Below, piece after piece: positions 9,218 through 17,956 of a stretch of 64,000 bases of DNA (position 1 is the stretch's first letter; the number at the start of each line of letters is the position of its first letter). The notes beneath the pieces are model-generated. The model saw only the letters and a list, made by a program, of their open reading frames with translations, was not told the origin of the DNA and made no database searches. This stretch comes from JANQEU01 sp965242805. GTDB taxonomy: Bacteria > Bacteroidota > Bacteroidia > Cytophagales > Cyclobacteriaceae. The position numbers and the translations under genes are program-made. The DNA is taken from the NCBI GenBank assembly GCA_965242805.1, contig CBDETD010000002.1, positions 2,790,001 through 2,854,000 of the forward strand, read 5' to 3'.

Positions 9218-10312
9218 CTAAGCAGACTTCGAGATGTAAAGACTTCGCTCCTCTTTACTTTTTTGCCTTTGTCTTTTAATAACGGCGGTCAGTCGCAAAT
9301 CAAAGAATAAGCCAAATAGAGATACTACAATTAACTGGCCAAATATCAGCCAGCTACTACCAACAAAATCGAAATATATGGTGATGGCCACGATGAAAAA
9401 ATTCAATACGATCAGGATGATACTGGAGGAACCATGATTAAATCCCTGCTTCAGCAAAATATGGTGGATATGCTTTTTGTCCGGGACAAACGGAGATCCT
9501 CCCGCAAGTATTCTGATAAGAAAGACCCTGAAGGTATCGTAAATGGGAATTATAAGTAAAGAAAAAGCAACAGCGAGAAACGAATTAAACCTCCAGGCAG
9601 TATTAACTGGTAAGTTGTGATTTGTATTTATGAATTCAATGGCAACACAACTAAGGATAAAGCCCGTTACCAATGAGCCAGTATCACCCATGAATATTTT
9701 GGAAGGTTGCCAATTGAAGAAAAGGAAAGCTCCGAAAGCTCCTACTAGACTGAAGCAAAGAATTGAGTAAAAATTCATGCCCATTTTCAAGAACCATATC
9801 CCGAAAAAGGATGCACATAATAATGCGATGGATCCAGCCAGCCCATCTATACCATCAATAAGATTAAATGCGTTTGTCAACGCAATTACCATAAACATAG
9901 ACATGATTACTGCTACGATTGGATGTATCTCATGAAATCCTAGTAATCCATAAAATCCAGTGAGATTGATATTTGCATAATAGACAGCTAGAAATGCGGC
10001 CAGGGCTTGAAATACCAGTTTTTGATTAGCATATAGACTTGCGATATCGTCCCTAATACCAAGGATCAATGCCACTACAACACCTGCTATGAAAAATTTA
10101 TAGGTCGACAGATCAGTTAAGGAAACCAAAAAGATCATTGTCAAGAGAACACTAAAATAGATTGCAATGCCACCTAAAGAAGGAGTACTTATCTTATGGA
10201 TCTTTCTTCGGTCCGGAGTATCAATAAAGTTGATAGCCTTGAATAGGCGTATCACTATTGGTAATGTAAAAAAAGTGACCAAGAACGATATAGACAGTGC
10301 CAGTACTATCAT
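9218..10312 (-). CDS. WecA/TagO-like undecaprenyl-phosphate N-acetylhexosamine-1-phosphate transferase
   Basis: A 364-residue multi-pass membrane protein (about 10-11 hydrophobic segments) of the MraY/WecA superfamily. It transfers a sugar-1-phosphate from a UDP-sugar to undecaprenyl phosphate, starting glycan chains at the inner membrane. Motifs visible are IRDD (about 86-89), NAFNLIDGIDGLAGS (about 147-161), FMGDTGSL (about 207-214) and the HIHH cluster (about 281-284) that marks the WecA/TagO branch rather than MraY. It sits alone between pheS and a WcaJ-type transferase of the same strand, with its own TAnnTTTG box, and probably supplies N-acetylhexosamine-primed lipid for the surface polysaccharide. 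Confidence 0.88.
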   Translation of the reverse strand: MIVLALSISFLVTFFTLPIVIRLFKAINFIDTPDRRKIHKISTPSLGGIAIYFSVLLTMIFLVSLTDLSTYKFFIAGVVVALILGIRDDIASLYANQKLVFQALAAFLAVYYANINLTGFYGLLGFHEIHPIVAVIMSMFMVIALTNAFNLIDGIDGLAGSIALLCASFFGIWFLKMGMNFYSILCFSLVGAFGAFLFFNWQPSKIFMGDTGSLVTGFILSCVAIEFINTNHNLPVNTAWRFNSFLAVAFSLLIIPIYDTFRVFLIRILAGGSPFVPDKKHIHHILLKQGFNHGSSSIILIVLNFFIVAITIYFDFVGSSWLIFGQLIVVSLFGLFFDLRLTAVIKRQRQKSKEERSLYISKSA

Positions 10313-10329
10313 AGGTTAAGCGATGAAAA

Positions 10330-10337
10330 CAAAAATA
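10330..10337 (-). promoter_or_regulatory. Putative minus-7 box (TATTTTTG) for the WecA/TagO-like gene
   Basis: TATTTTTG on the minus strand, 17 bases before the ATG at 10312, in the AT-rich gap after the upstream wcaJ-like gene. It matches TAnnTTTG, but the surrounding sequence is so T-rich that chance is possible. Confidence 0.3.
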
Positions 10338-10379
10338 TAAATAAAACAGGGTTTTATTTAACTTTTTCTATTTAAATAA

Positions 10380-11798
10380 TCAGTAAGCTGCTTCCTGTCC
10401 TCTAAAAAGGACATAAATGGTTTTTACGATGATTTTGAGGTCGAACCAAAATGACCAGTTCTGAAAATAGAAACGATCGAGTTTTACCCTGTTTTTGATA
10501 TGATAGAATTCCCTTATCTCACCTCTATATCCCATAGCCTGGGCTAATCCTGTGATCCCAGGTTTGAAAGCATGTCGTTGATAGAACTTGTCGACCCTTG
10601 TCCTATAATGTTCGTTCATTTCGACAGCATGGGGTCTGGGGCCGACGATCGCCATTTCACCTCTCAGAACATTGATGAACTGTGGTAACTCATCCAGGCT
10701 ACTTATCCTTAAGAATTTTCCAAAACGTGTAACCCGAGGATCATTCTTCGTTGCCCATCTCGTATCTGATTCTTCATTTATGACCATAGTCCTGAACTTG
10801 AAACACCAAAACTTTTTGTTGTTTTTGCCATGCCTTAACTGTTTGAAAATAACGGGGCCGGGGGTCTCCAGCTGTATTATTAAAGCAATAAGTGGATAAA
10901 GCCAGGACATCACAAAGACCATCACAATTAATGAGAATGCGATATCGAATGTCCGTTTAATTATCCGATTGAAAATATTATCCAGGGGAAGGTCATTAAC
11001 ATCTATTATAGAGATATTATCGAATCTCTTTAGGGTATAAATCTTCGGCTGGTAAGTGGCGAATGTTGGTAAGAGTTTGACCTTAACAAACTCATTGTCA
11101 GCTCTCTCAATGATCTTGTCAATGAGATCTCGCTTCAGATGTCCGCTTACATAGACGAAATCAAGTTCATCCCACTTTGATTTGAGAAAATCAAATATCC
11201 CTCCAAGCTTCTCATAGTTTGTAACATTCTCACCTTCATCCCCATAGAATCCTTTACAAATTATTCCATGATACCTGTTCCTCTGAAGTGCATCAAAGAG
11301 AGAAAATCCCAGCTTATCATACCCGACAATCACGGCATTCCGAAAGTTTCGTCCTAAACTCCGATAGTGGTTAAGAGACCAATGGGTTGAAAGTCTGCTT
11401 ACCGCAACCACCAAAAGAAGCGCCATGAAGTAAGTACCAAGAAAGCTCCTATCTAGTATTTTATAATCAGAGAATACCCAAATGAAAAGAAGTATGGAAA
11501 TGAAAATGGCCACACTTCTCGCGGATTTATTAAATGTTCTTGTGAAAGTAGTGTTCCTTCCAATTTTATAATCCTTTATAGCGATATCCAACGTCACCCA
11601 AATCACCAAGGAAATCAATAAAGCGTACAGGTACGAACCAGTAGGAATTATTGAATTGAACTCAATAGAGTAGCTACCGATAAAGGAAATGGTCACGGCA
11701 ATGGCATCAGCCAATATGAAGAGTATTGGAAAAAGAAAATAGAATCTTTTCGAGTTCAAATTTTCCACCGCTTTTAGATAGTCAGCAAAGTTATTCAA
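10380..11798 (-). CDS. WcaJ-type undecaprenyl-phosphate glycosylphosphotransferase (copy 1)
   Basis: A 472-residue polyprenyl glycosylphosphotransferase that links a hexose-1-phosphate to undecaprenyl phosphate. It has four to five N-terminal membrane segments, a central Rossmann-like CoA-binding region (about 145-260), and a C-terminal bacterial sugar-transferase domain from about 280 with the reentrant helix KRTFDIAFSLIVMVF, the KFRTMV segment, SSLDELPQFINVLRGEMAIVGPRP-like core and GLAQAMGYRGE. It ends RGQEAAY. A paralogue with the same architecture and a similar C-terminus (GSPNAY) lies at 29248-30633. The sugar cannot be told from sequence; glucose or galactose is usual for this family. 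Confidence 0.9.
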   Translation of the reverse strand: MNNFADYLKAVENLNSKRFYFLFPILFILADAIAVTISFIGSYSIEFNSIIPTGSYLYALLISLVIWVTLDIAIKDYKIGRNTTFTRTFNKSARSVAIFISILLFIWVFSDYKILDRSFLGTYFMALLLVVAVSRLSTHWSLNHYRSLGRNFRNAVIVGYDKLGFSLFDALQRNRYHGIICKGFYGDEGENVTNYEKLGGIFDFLKSKWDELDFVYVSGHLKRDLIDKIIERADNEFVKVKLLPTFATYQPKIYTLKRFDNISIIDVNDLPLDNIFNRIIKRTFDIAFSLIVMVFVMSWLYPLIALIIQLETPGPVIFKQLRHGKNNKKFWCFKFRTMVINEESDTRWATKNDPRVTRFGKFLRISSLDELPQFINVLRGEMAIVGPRPHAVEMNEHYRTRVDKFYQRHAFKPGITGLAQAMGYRGEIREFYHIKNRVKLDRFYFQNWSFWFDLKIIVKTIYVLFRGQEAAY

Positions 11799-11911
11799 TA
11801 CATTTGGTTATTAACGATAAAACTTAGATGCTATTTCACAGGAAATAGTTTAAATAAAGTAGATTTTTTTTCTTTTCTTACATCTGATTTTGATCATGAT
11901 TCTTCAGAGTG

Positions 11912-12592
11912 ATGGCCCGTTTTGTATCAAAGTACTTGATATTACTTTTTATTTTCTTTTTCAGCTGCGATCAAGATCTTCAAACTTCTCAGATCATTTA
12001 TTTCAACGACTTTGAAGCCCCCCTTGGTGACGAAATAACTAACAAACAGGTATTGGATTTTCAGGGAAACCTGGTATTAGGGGATTTCAACAAAGAATCG
12101 GTAAGTATAAATCTGAATGATATTCCGGATCATGCGGCTGTCGTGGTGAGACTTGACCTTTACGTTCACGGATCCTGGGATGGCAACGGAGATGTAGATG
12201 GAATTGTGGGTCCCGATATATGGGAGTTATCGGTCGATGATTGGGTAATTTTTGATTCCTCAAACGCCATAGAACGAAAATTCTCCACGACTTTCTCTAA
12301 CGGTAATTGCGTATCCTCGTTTTGTCAACGGCAATCTTATCCTGATAGATTTCCTGGCAGTTTCAATCCACGATCAGGCTCGTTTTCAAGTAATTTCTTT
12401 GGTGTGTGCTCCCGACTCAATGAAATAGGTGGATCCTCTTTGTACAGAATTGAAAAATCATTTAGACACAAGGGGCAATCAATTTCCATTCGGTTCTCTG
12501 ATGTGCTGGTTCAGAACAATATGAATGATCAGAAATGTGATGAAAGTTGGTCGATAGACAATGTCGAAGTTGAAATATGGAGTGCAGATTAA
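11912..12592 (+). CDS. Predicted lipoprotein of unknown function next to wzi
   Basis: A 226-residue protein from the ATG at 11912; a GTG one codon earlier is possible. The N-terminus MARFVSKYLILLFIFFFSC gives a lipoprotein signal with the lipidation cysteine at about residue 19. The mature part looks like a single secreted beta-sandwich. The sequence SWDGNGDVDGIVGPDIWEL (about 89-107) is rich in Asp/Gly and could bind calcium, followed by two cysteine-containing loops and a C-terminal WSIDNVEVEIW strand like those of lectin or jelly-roll domains. It overlaps the downstream Wzi-like gene by 16 bp, so the two are probably made together and may meet at the outer membrane. I do not recognise the family. 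Confidence 0.7.
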   Translation: MARFVSKYLILLFIFFFSCDQDLQTSQIIYFNDFEAPLGDEITNKQVLDFQGNLVLGDFNKESVSINLNDIPDHAAVVVRLDLYVHGSWDGNGDVDGIVGPDIWELSVDDWVIFDSSNAIERKFSTTFSNGNCVSSFCQRQSYPDRFPGSFNPRSGSFSSNFFGVCSRLNEIGGSSLYRIEKSFRHKGQSISIRFSDVLVQNNMNDQKCDESWSIDNVEVEIWSAD

Positions 12593-14196
12593 GGACATTC
12601 ATTTTATTTATTCTTTTTACGGGGTATCATGCAATCAAAGGCCAATCAATTTTTGTTGGTGACGATATTCTCGAATTGAGTCTGAGATCATATCAGATCC
12701 AAGGTGATTCAATCCCTAATTATTCTTTTTTACTAAGACCACTATATTCAAATAAAAATGAAGGAGAGTGGATCATCGTAGAAAATGATTCAGTAAAATT
12801 TAAAAACAGTATTCTCGATAAAAGCTGGATTGAATTTTCACTACTCAATCCCTCGGTCAATACCGAGTTCAATTCCAAATTCCCCTTTGGGTGGAACAAT
12901 GGTGCACTTATAAGGTCCAAAGGTTTCCAACAGCTACTTGGAGCAGGCTTTTATGGTCGCCTGGGCCCATTAAAAGTTCAATTTTATCCTGAGATGGTTT
13001 GGGCACAAAATTTACAATTTGAAGACAGTACTTCAGGTTTCGAAAACAGTATCAATAACAAAGATTATTTGACTAAATGGTGGACTAATGTGCAACTCCC
13101 ATTGAATTTTGGGAATGGATTTTATCAACATTTATATCCAGGCCAGAGCTTTGCATATCTGGAAGTGCAAGGTACTGCCGTTGGAGTCTCAACGGAAAAC
13201 ATATGGTGGGGTCCCGGAATCGTTAATTCCCTAATGATGTCAAATAACTCCCCCGGATTCCTCCATTTAACCATGAAGTCAACCAGACCATTGAAATCTC
13301 CAATTGGAAACTTTGAATACCAGGTTATTGTGGGTAAACTGGATCCTCTTGATGAGATAAGAGCTGGTGATTGGCAGTATTTGTCCGGATTGATGGTTGT
13401 ATACAGTCCAAAGTGGATTTCGGGATTAAGTTTGGGGTTCTCCAGAACATTCCAGCAGTATTGGTCCAGTGTGAAAAAAAATAAAGAATACCTCCCGGTG
13501 TTGAATCAGTTTTTGAAGAATAACAGAGAAACTAATGTCGACCTGTCAGTAGGTGACCAATATCTTTCGATCAACGGGAGATGGTTTTTCACTAAAACCA
13601 AATCAGAGCTATATTTTGAATATGGACGAAATGATGCCTCATGGAACTTCAGGGATTTCGCACAGAGCCCTACACACAGTCGGGCATACACATTTGGATT
13701 TAGCCAGGAACTAACCGTTGGAAACCGTCCAATTCTGATCCGATTCGAAGACAATCATCTCGAACGATCAGGAACGGCATTTATAAGAGCCGAACCTCCC
13801 TGGTATATGCATCAAAGTACAGATCAAGGTTACACCTACAGAGGAGAAGCAATAGGAGCGGGAATTGGTCCCGGATCAAATAGCCAAACTTTTATGGTCG
13901 AGCTCAGAGATGGATTCGATTCAAAGGGAGTAGTTCTGCAGAGAATAGTAAGAGACCAGGATTTTTTCGGATCAACGACATTCTCAACAAATGAAGAAGG
14001 CCGATGGATTGATTTGAGTCTTGGAGCATATTATCAGCAAGTTTTCAAGAAGATCAGTATAAATTCCAAAATCCAGATGGTCAAATCCCATAATTATCAA
14101 TGGCAATATCGACCAAACGTCTCTGGCCTGAATGAGCGTGAACCTTTGGTTCGTTATAATCTGTTCATATCCGCCGATTTCAAGTACCATTTTTGA
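12577..14196 (+). CDS. Wzi-family capsule assembly outer-membrane protein (copy 1)
   Basis: A 539-residue outer-membrane beta-barrel of the capsule assembly Wzi family, which in enterobacteria anchors capsule chains at the cell surface. A signal peptide (MECRLRTFILFILFTGYHAIKG) ends near residue 22. The body carries alternating aromatic and polar strands typical of barrels, with conserved ENIWWGPG (about 208-215), NAPGF-like SNNSPGFLH and IGAGIGPGSNSQ (about 426-437), and ends with KYHF. A second Wzi-like gene at 16246 shares these motifs in the same order (MWWGPG, GAGIGPGGNMQ). It starts within the end of the lipoprotein gene. Wzi-like proteins of this size are common in polysaccharide loci of Bacteroidota. 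Confidence 0.85.
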   Translation: MECRLRTFILFILFTGYHAIKGQSIFVGDDILELSLRSYQIQGDSIPNYSFLLRPLYSNKNEGEWIIVENDSVKFKNSILDKSWIEFSLLNPSVNTEFNSKFPFGWNNGALIRSKGFQQLLGAGFYGRLGPLKVQFYPEMVWAQNLQFEDSTSGFENSINNKDYLTKWWTNVQLPLNFGNGFYQHLYPGQSFAYLEVQGTAVGVSTENIWWGPGIVNSLMMSNNSPGFLHLTMKSTRPLKSPIGNFEYQVIVGKLDPLDEIRAGDWQYLSGLMVVYSPKWISGLSLGFSRTFQQYWSSVKKNKEYLPVLNQFLKNNRETNVDLSVGDQYLSINGRWFFTKTKSELYFEYGRNDASWNFRDFAQSPTHSRAYTFGFSQELTVGNRPILIRFEDNHLERSGTAFIRAEPPWYMHQSTDQGYTYRGEAIGAGIGPGSNSQTFMVELRDGFDSKGVVLQRIVRDQDFFGSTTFSTNEEGRWIDLSLGAYYQQVFKKISINSKIQMVKSHNYQWQYRPNVSGLNEREPLVRYNLFISADFKYHF

Positions 14197-14204
14197 ATTG
14201 GGAA

Positions 14205-15452
14205 ATGACTACCCGAGCCCGATTATTATCGAACTTTTTCCATTCCGGATTTCTAACAACACTAGGTTACGTCATCCCTTTTTTTGCAATCCCAATAATC
14301 GTCGAAAGAATTGGGTTGACCAATTATGGAAAGGTAGCTCTGGCTCAAAGTATTTGCCTTTTGTTCGGAAGTGCTTCCGATTTTGGCTTCAATATTAAGG
14401 GCATAAGAGAGATGGGAAGGGTTCGATCTGAAGTTGATAAAACTTCACTTGTAAGTACAATCTTGGTAATAAAAACCTTCGTGCTGATCATATTATCATT
14501 TCTCTACTTGATATTGATAATTTCTCATCCTGCATTATCAGAAGATCTGTTATTGTATTCAGGAAGTTTTGTGCTTGTATTGCATCAGTCATTTCAAAAT
14601 AATTGGTATTTCCAATCCCTTCAGAAGTACAGGTATTTGACAATAACCACCTTCCTATCCAGGTCAATTTATTTTCTACTGATATTCTTCTACATCACCA
14701 ATGAATCCGATTACTATCTAGTGAACATTTTCAATGGAGGTACTGGATTAATTGGTTCACTAATATTACTGATGATTATAGCTCGGGAAATTCGGTTTTC
14801 CTTCCAGGTCTATAAGAAGCAAGAACTGAAAGAGTTTATTCGTGATGCCGCGAAGCTTTTCCTGTCCAATACAGTGAATAGTGTACGAAGTACAGGGGTA
14901 ATACTAGCTAGCTTGTTCCTTTCAGGTTCGGCGCTTGGTATTTATGGGATCATTGACAAAATCGTACTCCTAATCAGAAATATGTACACTGTTATTTACA
15001 ATGCCTATTTTCCAGTACTTTGTCAATTGATCTCTGAAGATAATTTGAAATTGGTCAGGACCCATATATCAAGGGGGAACATTACTATGATGGCAATCTG
15101 CCTGGTTGCATTTTATGTAATAAACATAATTGACCAATCAGTGTACTTGTACATTGAAACTGAGTTTGGATTGACCAGAATCTACCTGCTGTTAATCCTG
15201 CCAATAGTGGTAGTTGTTGGAATGAATTTCAATAATACTCTGTTGATGCTGGGTTTTGGGTATTCCAGAGGGTATTTGGCTGTTAGTATTTTAAATCAAC
15301 TTTCGTTTGTCATTCTTTTTGTTCTACTTGGTTTGGTTTGGGGGATCCAGGGATTCATCCTTGGGATTATCTGTTCAGAACTCCTGACATTTATGTATTC
15401 TCTTGGTTTTAGAAGTGATTTGAGATATGGGTATAGAAGGATTTTTAATTGA
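14205..15452 (+). CDS. Polysaccharide flippase, Wzx-like (copy 1)
   Basis: About 415 residues from the ATG at 14205 (MTTRARLLSNFFHSGFLTTL). A TTG four codons upstream overlaps the Wzi stop but is less likely. The product is almost entirely hydrophobic, with about 12 predicted membrane segments and the N-terminal pattern GYVIPFFAIPIIVERIGLTNYGKVALAQ (family position, about 18-45) that marks MOP/Wzx flippases. It would translocate undecaprenyl-linked oligosaccharide across the inner membrane. It lies between two Wzi-like genes with a methyltransferase, so it probably serves the same glycan. A second flippase gene is at 47036-48382. Confidence 0.87.
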   Translation: MTTRARLLSNFFHSGFLTTLGYVIPFFAIPIIVERIGLTNYGKVALAQSICLLFGSASDFGFNIKGIREMGRVRSEVDKTSLVSTILVIKTFVLIILSFLYLILIISHPALSEDLLLYSGSFVLVLHQSFQNNWYFQSLQKYRYLTITTFLSRSIYFLLIFFYITNESDYYLVNIFNGGTGLIGSLILLMIIAREIRFSFQVYKKQELKEFIRDAAKLFLSNTVNSVRSTGVILASLFLSGSALGIYGIIDKIVLLIRNMYTVIYNAYFPVLCQLISEDNLKLVRTHISRGNITMMAICLVAFYVINIIDQSVYLYIETEFGLTRIYLLLILPIVVVVGMNFNNTLLMLGFGYSRGYLAVSILNQLSFVILFVLLGLVWGIQGFILGIICSELLTFMYSLGFRSDLRYGYRRIFN

Positions 15453-15457
15453 TTCCG

Positions 15458-16273
15458 ATGAAAGACAAGATAAATAGGGCATTTGATAAGATTGATGAAG
15501 TTATCAGAACGACGAATAATCAAAATGACTTAACATACTTCAAGACACATAGAGAGAGATTTACAAGAATGATCGGGGTCATTGGAGAACATGTCAACCC
15601 TTCTGAACCGATCCTTGAAATAGGTAGTCATTACTTGCATACAGCAATGATTCTGTCGGAACTTGGTTACAAGGTTTATGCAGTAGATGTTGATCAGTTT
15701 TGGGACCTGGATTTTGTCCATAAAAGACTTGGTGAATTTAACATAACATCAATCCGTGAGAACAATCTGGAAAATTTTGATTCGATAGATCATATTGATG
15801 ACTCTTCCTTTCGGGCAGTTTTATTTGCAGAGATCCTGGAACATATTACTTTCAATCCGATAGCATTCTGGGAAAGGGTCTATAATAAACTTCAGGATGG
15901 TGGATTTATTTACATTTCAACTCCGAACTCCTTTGCGCTTCCGTCACTACTCAGGTCTATTAAGAATATTATAACCTTCAAAGGGATAGGAACAAATATT
16001 CATGAAATATTTTCCAAAGTTACCTATGGTCACCATTGGAAAGAGTACTCTAAACATGAGTTGAAAATCTATTTTAGACAATTGTCAGATGGATTTAATC
16101 CTCGAATCACTACATATTATTACAACAAACCTGCAAAGAAGGGATTGAATGGTAAAATACTCAGCATGCTATCAAAAATTGGTAATTTGTTTCCACCTTT
16201 TCGCGAAGATCTGGAAGCAGTCGTATGGTTGAAAAAAGAGGCTAAATGGAAAGCAAAATCACCGGAATATTGA
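15458..16273 (+). CDS. Class I SAM-dependent methyltransferase
   Basis: About 271 residues from the ATG at 15458 (MKDKINRAFDKIDEVIRTTN). A TTG at 15449 overlapping the previous stop is an alternative. The SAM-binding motif I is ILEIGSHYLHTAMIL (about 53-67), motif II ends at VYAVDVD, and a motif IV-like AVLFAEILEHITFNP (about 125-139) follows, as in Methyltransf_11/23 proteins. The substrate is unknown; position between a flippase and a Wzi-like gene suggests methylation of a sugar or of a lipid-linked intermediate. It overlaps the following Wzi-like gene by 28 bp. Confidence 0.78.
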   Translation: MKDKINRAFDKIDEVIRTTNNQNDLTYFKTHRERFTRMIGVIGEHVNPSEPILEIGSHYLHTAMILSELGYKVYAVDVDQFWDLDFVHKRLGEFNITSIRENNLENFDSIDHIDDSSFRAVLFAEILEHITFNPIAFWERVYNKLQDGGFIYISTPNSFALPSLLRSIKNIITFKGIGTNIHEIFSKVTYGHHWKEYSKHELKIYFRQLSDGFNPRITTYYYNKPAKKGLNGKILSMLSKIGNLFPPFREDLEAVVWLKKEAKWKAKSPEY

Positions 16274-17928
16274 GAACAATCAAATCAATATGGATGGCGC
16301 TATTCATGGTTGTTGCCATATCGCTCCAACCATACATTGTGATGAGCCAAAGTATTCCCGTTACCAAAAATGGGGTTAACAGAGTTGTTGATTTTCTGGA
16401 GATCAACGAGAACATAAAACCTGATGCTTCCCTATTAATCAGACCAATAAATTATAATCAAGCCACTACAGACAGTACAGAAGGGAGTTATTCTATTCTT
16501 TCCAGTGGAAAAAATTCATCAATTTTAAAAATTCTAAACCCCTTTGTTTACTACAATTTCACCAAAGAACATCCATACAATCGTAATGATCGAGGAATAT
16601 TCAAGTCATCCGGCTCACAATTAGAAATAAACGGAGGTATTTTCCTGGATTTGAGCTTCTTAGAAGTCCAGTTAAGACCATCTCTCATTTACCTGCAAAA
16701 CAGAAACTACAAGACATTTACCGATTTCGATCCGGAACTGAGAATGTATAAGCGTTCCAATTGGTGGAATCAAGTTGATGACCCGGAATTTTTCGACGGG
16801 TCAAATGAATTACTTTTTCTCCCAGGTGATTCCTTTCTTAAATTCAGATTGGGTGACCTTGGTGCAGGTCTATCTTCAGAATATATGTGGTGGGGACCTG
16901 GACGGTTCAATGCAATCATTATGAGTAATAATGCCGAATCATTTCCTTACTTATTCCTACAATCCGAAAAACCAATATCTAGCAAGATCGGTGTGTTTGA
17001 GTTCAAGGTTATTCTCGGCCTCCTGAAAAGTAGCGGAATGGTACAATATGATACTTCCTATCAATTTCAAAAAAGTTTGTTTGCATACCTACCCACTCAG
17101 AATGACAGGATTATCAATGGATTGGTCATGACGTATCAACCAAAATGGTTGAGCGGATTCACACTAGGTTTTGCGAAAACTATTCAACAATATAAGGACA
17201 GATTTCGTGAGCGTCAAGACTATTTCCCATTGATAACGGAACCATTCAAAAACAAACAAAACTATGATGGTTTGAACGGACTTGATCACAACCAAAGTCT
17301 TTTCTTCAAATTGAAAATACCTGGTAAGTTCTCGTTGTATGGGGAATACGGTAATTACCTGGATGATTTTAAAATCCATAAAATATTTACCGGAGGAATA
17401 GAAGGTCCGGGATATCTCTTTGGGATTCACAAAATATTTGATACAAATAAGGACTCTCGTTTCATCGAATCCGGTTTGGAATTTACCCGATTGCAGCAAT
17501 CTGCGATTATTTCCAGAAATCGAAGCGTCGGATGGTATATCAATGAAAGCATTCGACAGGGCTATACCAATAACGGTCAATTGTTAGGGGCAGGAATCGG
17601 ACCAGGAGGAAACATGCAAAACTTCTTTATTACTCTCCACAACAATCAACATCAATTTGGAATTAAGTTGGAAAGATGGGAACACAACCAGGATTTCTAT
17701 CACTTCAACTTTGGTCCGGTAGGGGACTATCGCAGCTGGTGGATAGATTATTCATTGGGATTGAATAGCACTTTAGAATTAGATAATTTCAGAGTGTTCG
17801 GAGAATTCAATACTATTTATTCATTCAATTATCAGTGGGATGTTGATGCACCTGATGATGCATTATTCCCTAAAACAAATGATGTCTGGAATTTCATGTT
17901 AAGCCTTCACATTGACTATAAATTCTGA
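16246..17928 (+). CDS. Wzi-family capsule assembly outer-membrane protein (copy 2)
   Basis: A 560-residue paralogue of the protein at 12577. The N-terminal hydrophobic stretch MALFMVVAISLQPYIVMSQS is a signal peptide; if the ATG at 16246 is used there is a 16-residue leader before it, while the ATG at 16294 would give a conventional signal. Shared Wzi features are LSSEYMWWGPGRFNAIIMSN, the QPKWLSGFTLGFAKTIQQY strand and GAGIGPGGNMQNFF, ending with DYKF. It overlaps the upstream methyltransferase gene by 28 bp and converges on a glycosyltransferase gene 28 bp away. Two Wzi proteins in one locus suggest two surface glycans or two anchoring partners. Confidence 0.83.
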   Translation: MESKITGILRTIKSIWMALFMVVAISLQPYIVMSQSIPVTKNGVNRVVDFLEINENIKPDASLLIRPINYNQATTDSTEGSYSILSSGKNSSILKILNPFVYYNFTKEHPYNRNDRGIFKSSGSQLEINGGIFLDLSFLEVQLRPSLIYLQNRNYKTFTDFDPELRMYKRSNWWNQVDDPEFFDGSNELLFLPGDSFLKFRLGDLGAGLSSEYMWWGPGRFNAIIMSNNAESFPYLFLQSEKPISSKIGVFEFKVILGLLKSSGMVQYDTSYQFQKSLFAYLPTQNDRIINGLVMTYQPKWLSGFTLGFAKTIQQYKDRFRERQDYFPLITEPFKNKQNYDGLNGLDHNQSLFFKLKIPGKFSLYGEYGNYLDDFKIHKIFTGGIEGPGYLFGIHKIFDTNKDSRFIESGLEFTRLQQSAIISRNRSVGWYINESIRQGYTNNGQLLGAGIGPGGNMQNFFITLHNNQHQFGIKLERWEHNQDFYHFNFGPVGDYRSWWIDYSLGLNSTLELDNFRVFGEFNTIYSFNYQWDVDAPDDALFPKTNDVWNFMLSLHIDYKF

Positions 17929-17956
17929 ACACATACTTAATTGATGATAAATCACT

